This document shows, one piece after another, positions 12,931 to 13,904 of a DNA stretch of 13,904 nucleotides. How positions within the stretch are numbered: position 1 is the stretch's first letter; each line of letters opens with the position of its first letter. The notes under the pieces were generated by a model, which was not told the origin of the DNA, searched no databases, and was given only the letters and a program-made list of their open reading frames with translations. The stretch spans positions 1 through 13,904 of the forward strand of contig CAZXIE010000100.1 in the NCBI GenBank assembly GCA_964640065.1. Direction: 5' to 3'. A program made the position numbers and the translations under genes. The stretch comes from JAJRXG01 sp964640065. GTDB taxonomy: Bacteria; Bacteroidota; Bacteroidia; Chitinophagales; Saprospiraceae.

Positions 12931-13904
12931 GTGCATTCACCACTCTTCACCATTTTACTCCTCTGCTGCTCGTTGACCATGGGAGCTCAGGACGAAGTGA
13001 CTCTTGGTCCTTGGTACATTTACGAAAGTGAGACTACTACTATACCTCAGAGAGGATGGACTTCATGGGACCTCGACGATCATCTGCCGCGTCAAGCTAG
13101 CTACTGGCTCAAGACGGCGATAAACAATAACACTGATGAGGAAGTAGAGAAGATCCTGTATCTGTCAAGTCTCCAAGAAGTGGATGCTTATCATGGCGGA
13201 GAGAGTCTCGGACTAATCACGGGTACGACAGAAAGGCAATCTGAAGTAGCGGCTAAAGGAGGCCGAATCATCGCAGGGATAGGATACAGTGCTCAAGTAC
13301 CTTTGTTGCTTCGACCTGGAGAAAATGAGATCGCCCTGAGTGTATCAAACCCCATATATGAAACTGCCATACTTGAGCCCGAACTTTATGATCGCGATAC
13401 TTGGTATGATCAAACGGCTGAGCAAAGATCTTTCATCTTTATGGTGCAGGGACTCTTCACAGGGGCACTAGTTATGATCAGTTTGTATCATCTTCTGATC
13501 TATTTTATCAGAAGAGATAGCCCCTTCTTTTGGTATGCGGTTTATACTGCTATGATGGCTGCGGTGATGATGTTCGAGTCCGGAGTGATACTTGCTATGC
13601 TTGGGGATTTTAACCAGTTTGTGTTGAGGCTAATCTGGGAGACACAGATACTGGCATTTGCAAGTAGCTTGCTCTACTTCATATTTATGAGGAGTTTTCT
13701 GGATCTGAAGCATACGATGCCAAGGCTGGATAAGTGGATCATACGAGGGCTTACGGTATACGTACCAATAGCTTTATTCTTGGATCTCTATTATATCATA
13801 ACTCTAGAGTATCTGCCATATAGTGCGGTGATGCCGATCATCATGCTCACAAGTGGTCTGATATGTGTCATCATCATCTTTAGGACAGGCAGCAAGTTGG
13901 CCAT
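12931..13904 (+). CDS. 7TMR-DISM membrane receptor, 3'-truncated by the window edge
   Basis: The frame is open from 12871 and has no stop to the end of the window. The first ATG (12979) would cut a signal peptide in half; starting at the GTG at 12931 gives MHSPLFTILLLCCSLTMGA-Q, a proper signal peptide, so GTG is chosen. 324 residues are visible. About residues 24-160 form an extracytoplasmic beta-rich sensor domain of the 7TMR-DISMED type (LGPWYIYES, ASYWLKTAINNNTDEEVEKILYL, LLLRPGENEIALSVSN). Then come at least five transmembrane helices at about 168-193, 197-221, 232-256, 269-291 and 298-318, matching the 7TMR-DISM_7TM domain. The cytoplasmic output domain (in this family usually histidine kinase, LytTR or cyclase) lies outside the window. 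It would sense an extracellular ligand, often carbohydrate-like in the family, and signal inward. The ligand is unknown. Confidence 0.85.
   Translation, partial: MHSPLFTILLLCCSLTMGAQDEVTLGPWYIYESETTTIPQRGWTSWDLDDHLPRQASYWLKTAINNNTDEEVEKILYLSSLQEVDAYHGGESLGLITGTTERQSEVAAKGGRIIAGIGYSAQVPLLLRPGENEIALSVSNPIYETAILEPELYDRDTWYDQTAEQRSFIFMVQGLFTGALVMISLYHLLIYFIRRDSPFFWYAVYTAMMAAVMMFESGVILAMLGDFNQFVLRLIWETQILAFASSLLYFIFMRSFLDLKHTMPRLDKWIIRGLTVYVPIALFLDLYYIITLEYLPYSAVMPIIMLTSGLICVIIIFRTGSKLA

Overview
The window looks like a chromosomal segment of a Bacteroidota bacterium, most likely from the Saprospiria/Saprospiraceae side. The evidence is the mix of protein families (a DUF5723-like outer-membrane barrel, a secreted tail-fibre/S74 chaperone protein, a Tat-exported Gfo/Idh/MocA oxidoreductase, a 7TMR-DISM receptor), promoter-like TAnnTTTG boxes instead of sigma70 hexamers, AT-rich leaders with few Shine-Dalgarno sequences, and long hairpin-rich intergenic DNA. 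The taxon is inferred from gene content, not from a marker gene.

Layout. Positions 1-1246 hold no convincing gene. They contain an 8-bp-period minisatellite, the first copy of a perfect 252-bp repeat (283-534) and a series of hairpins, several from one family (GTCT stem, loop, AGACAAC). A four-TM membrane protein (1247-1933, minus) lies between this region and the second repeat copy (2014-2265), with a 23-bp perfect inverted repeat upstream of its start. Next come a minus-strand outer-membrane protein (2357-3742) and, divergently, a Tat-exported oxidoreductase (3865-5199) and a secreted S74 protein (5327-6547). A periplasmic gamma-glutamyltransferase (6569-8290, minus) is divergent from the pyruvate dehydrogenase E1 beta subunit (8418-9401). 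Exactly 100 N follow (an assembly gap). After the gap is an ABC exporter whose N-terminus is lost in the gap (9502-11325), a small membrane protein (11511-11918, minus), a secreted two-repeat protein (12030-12746), and a 7TMR-DISM receptor that runs off the right edge (12931 onward; GTG start inferred).

The genes do not form one operon or pathway: strands alternate, intergenic gaps are wide, and most look like independent housekeeping or cell-envelope units. No mobile-element gene, CRISPR-Cas locus, tRNA or rRNA was seen.

The least explained signal is the 252-bp repeat. Its first about 140 bp can fold into two related hairpin modules, whose central palindromes differ by a compensatory T-A to C-G change. 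An 8-bp stem encloses the second module, and a strong intrinsic terminator follows. Short direct repeats directly abut both copies. I interpret it as a candidate small structured RNA carried on a small mobile or recombining element; this is inference from two copies only.
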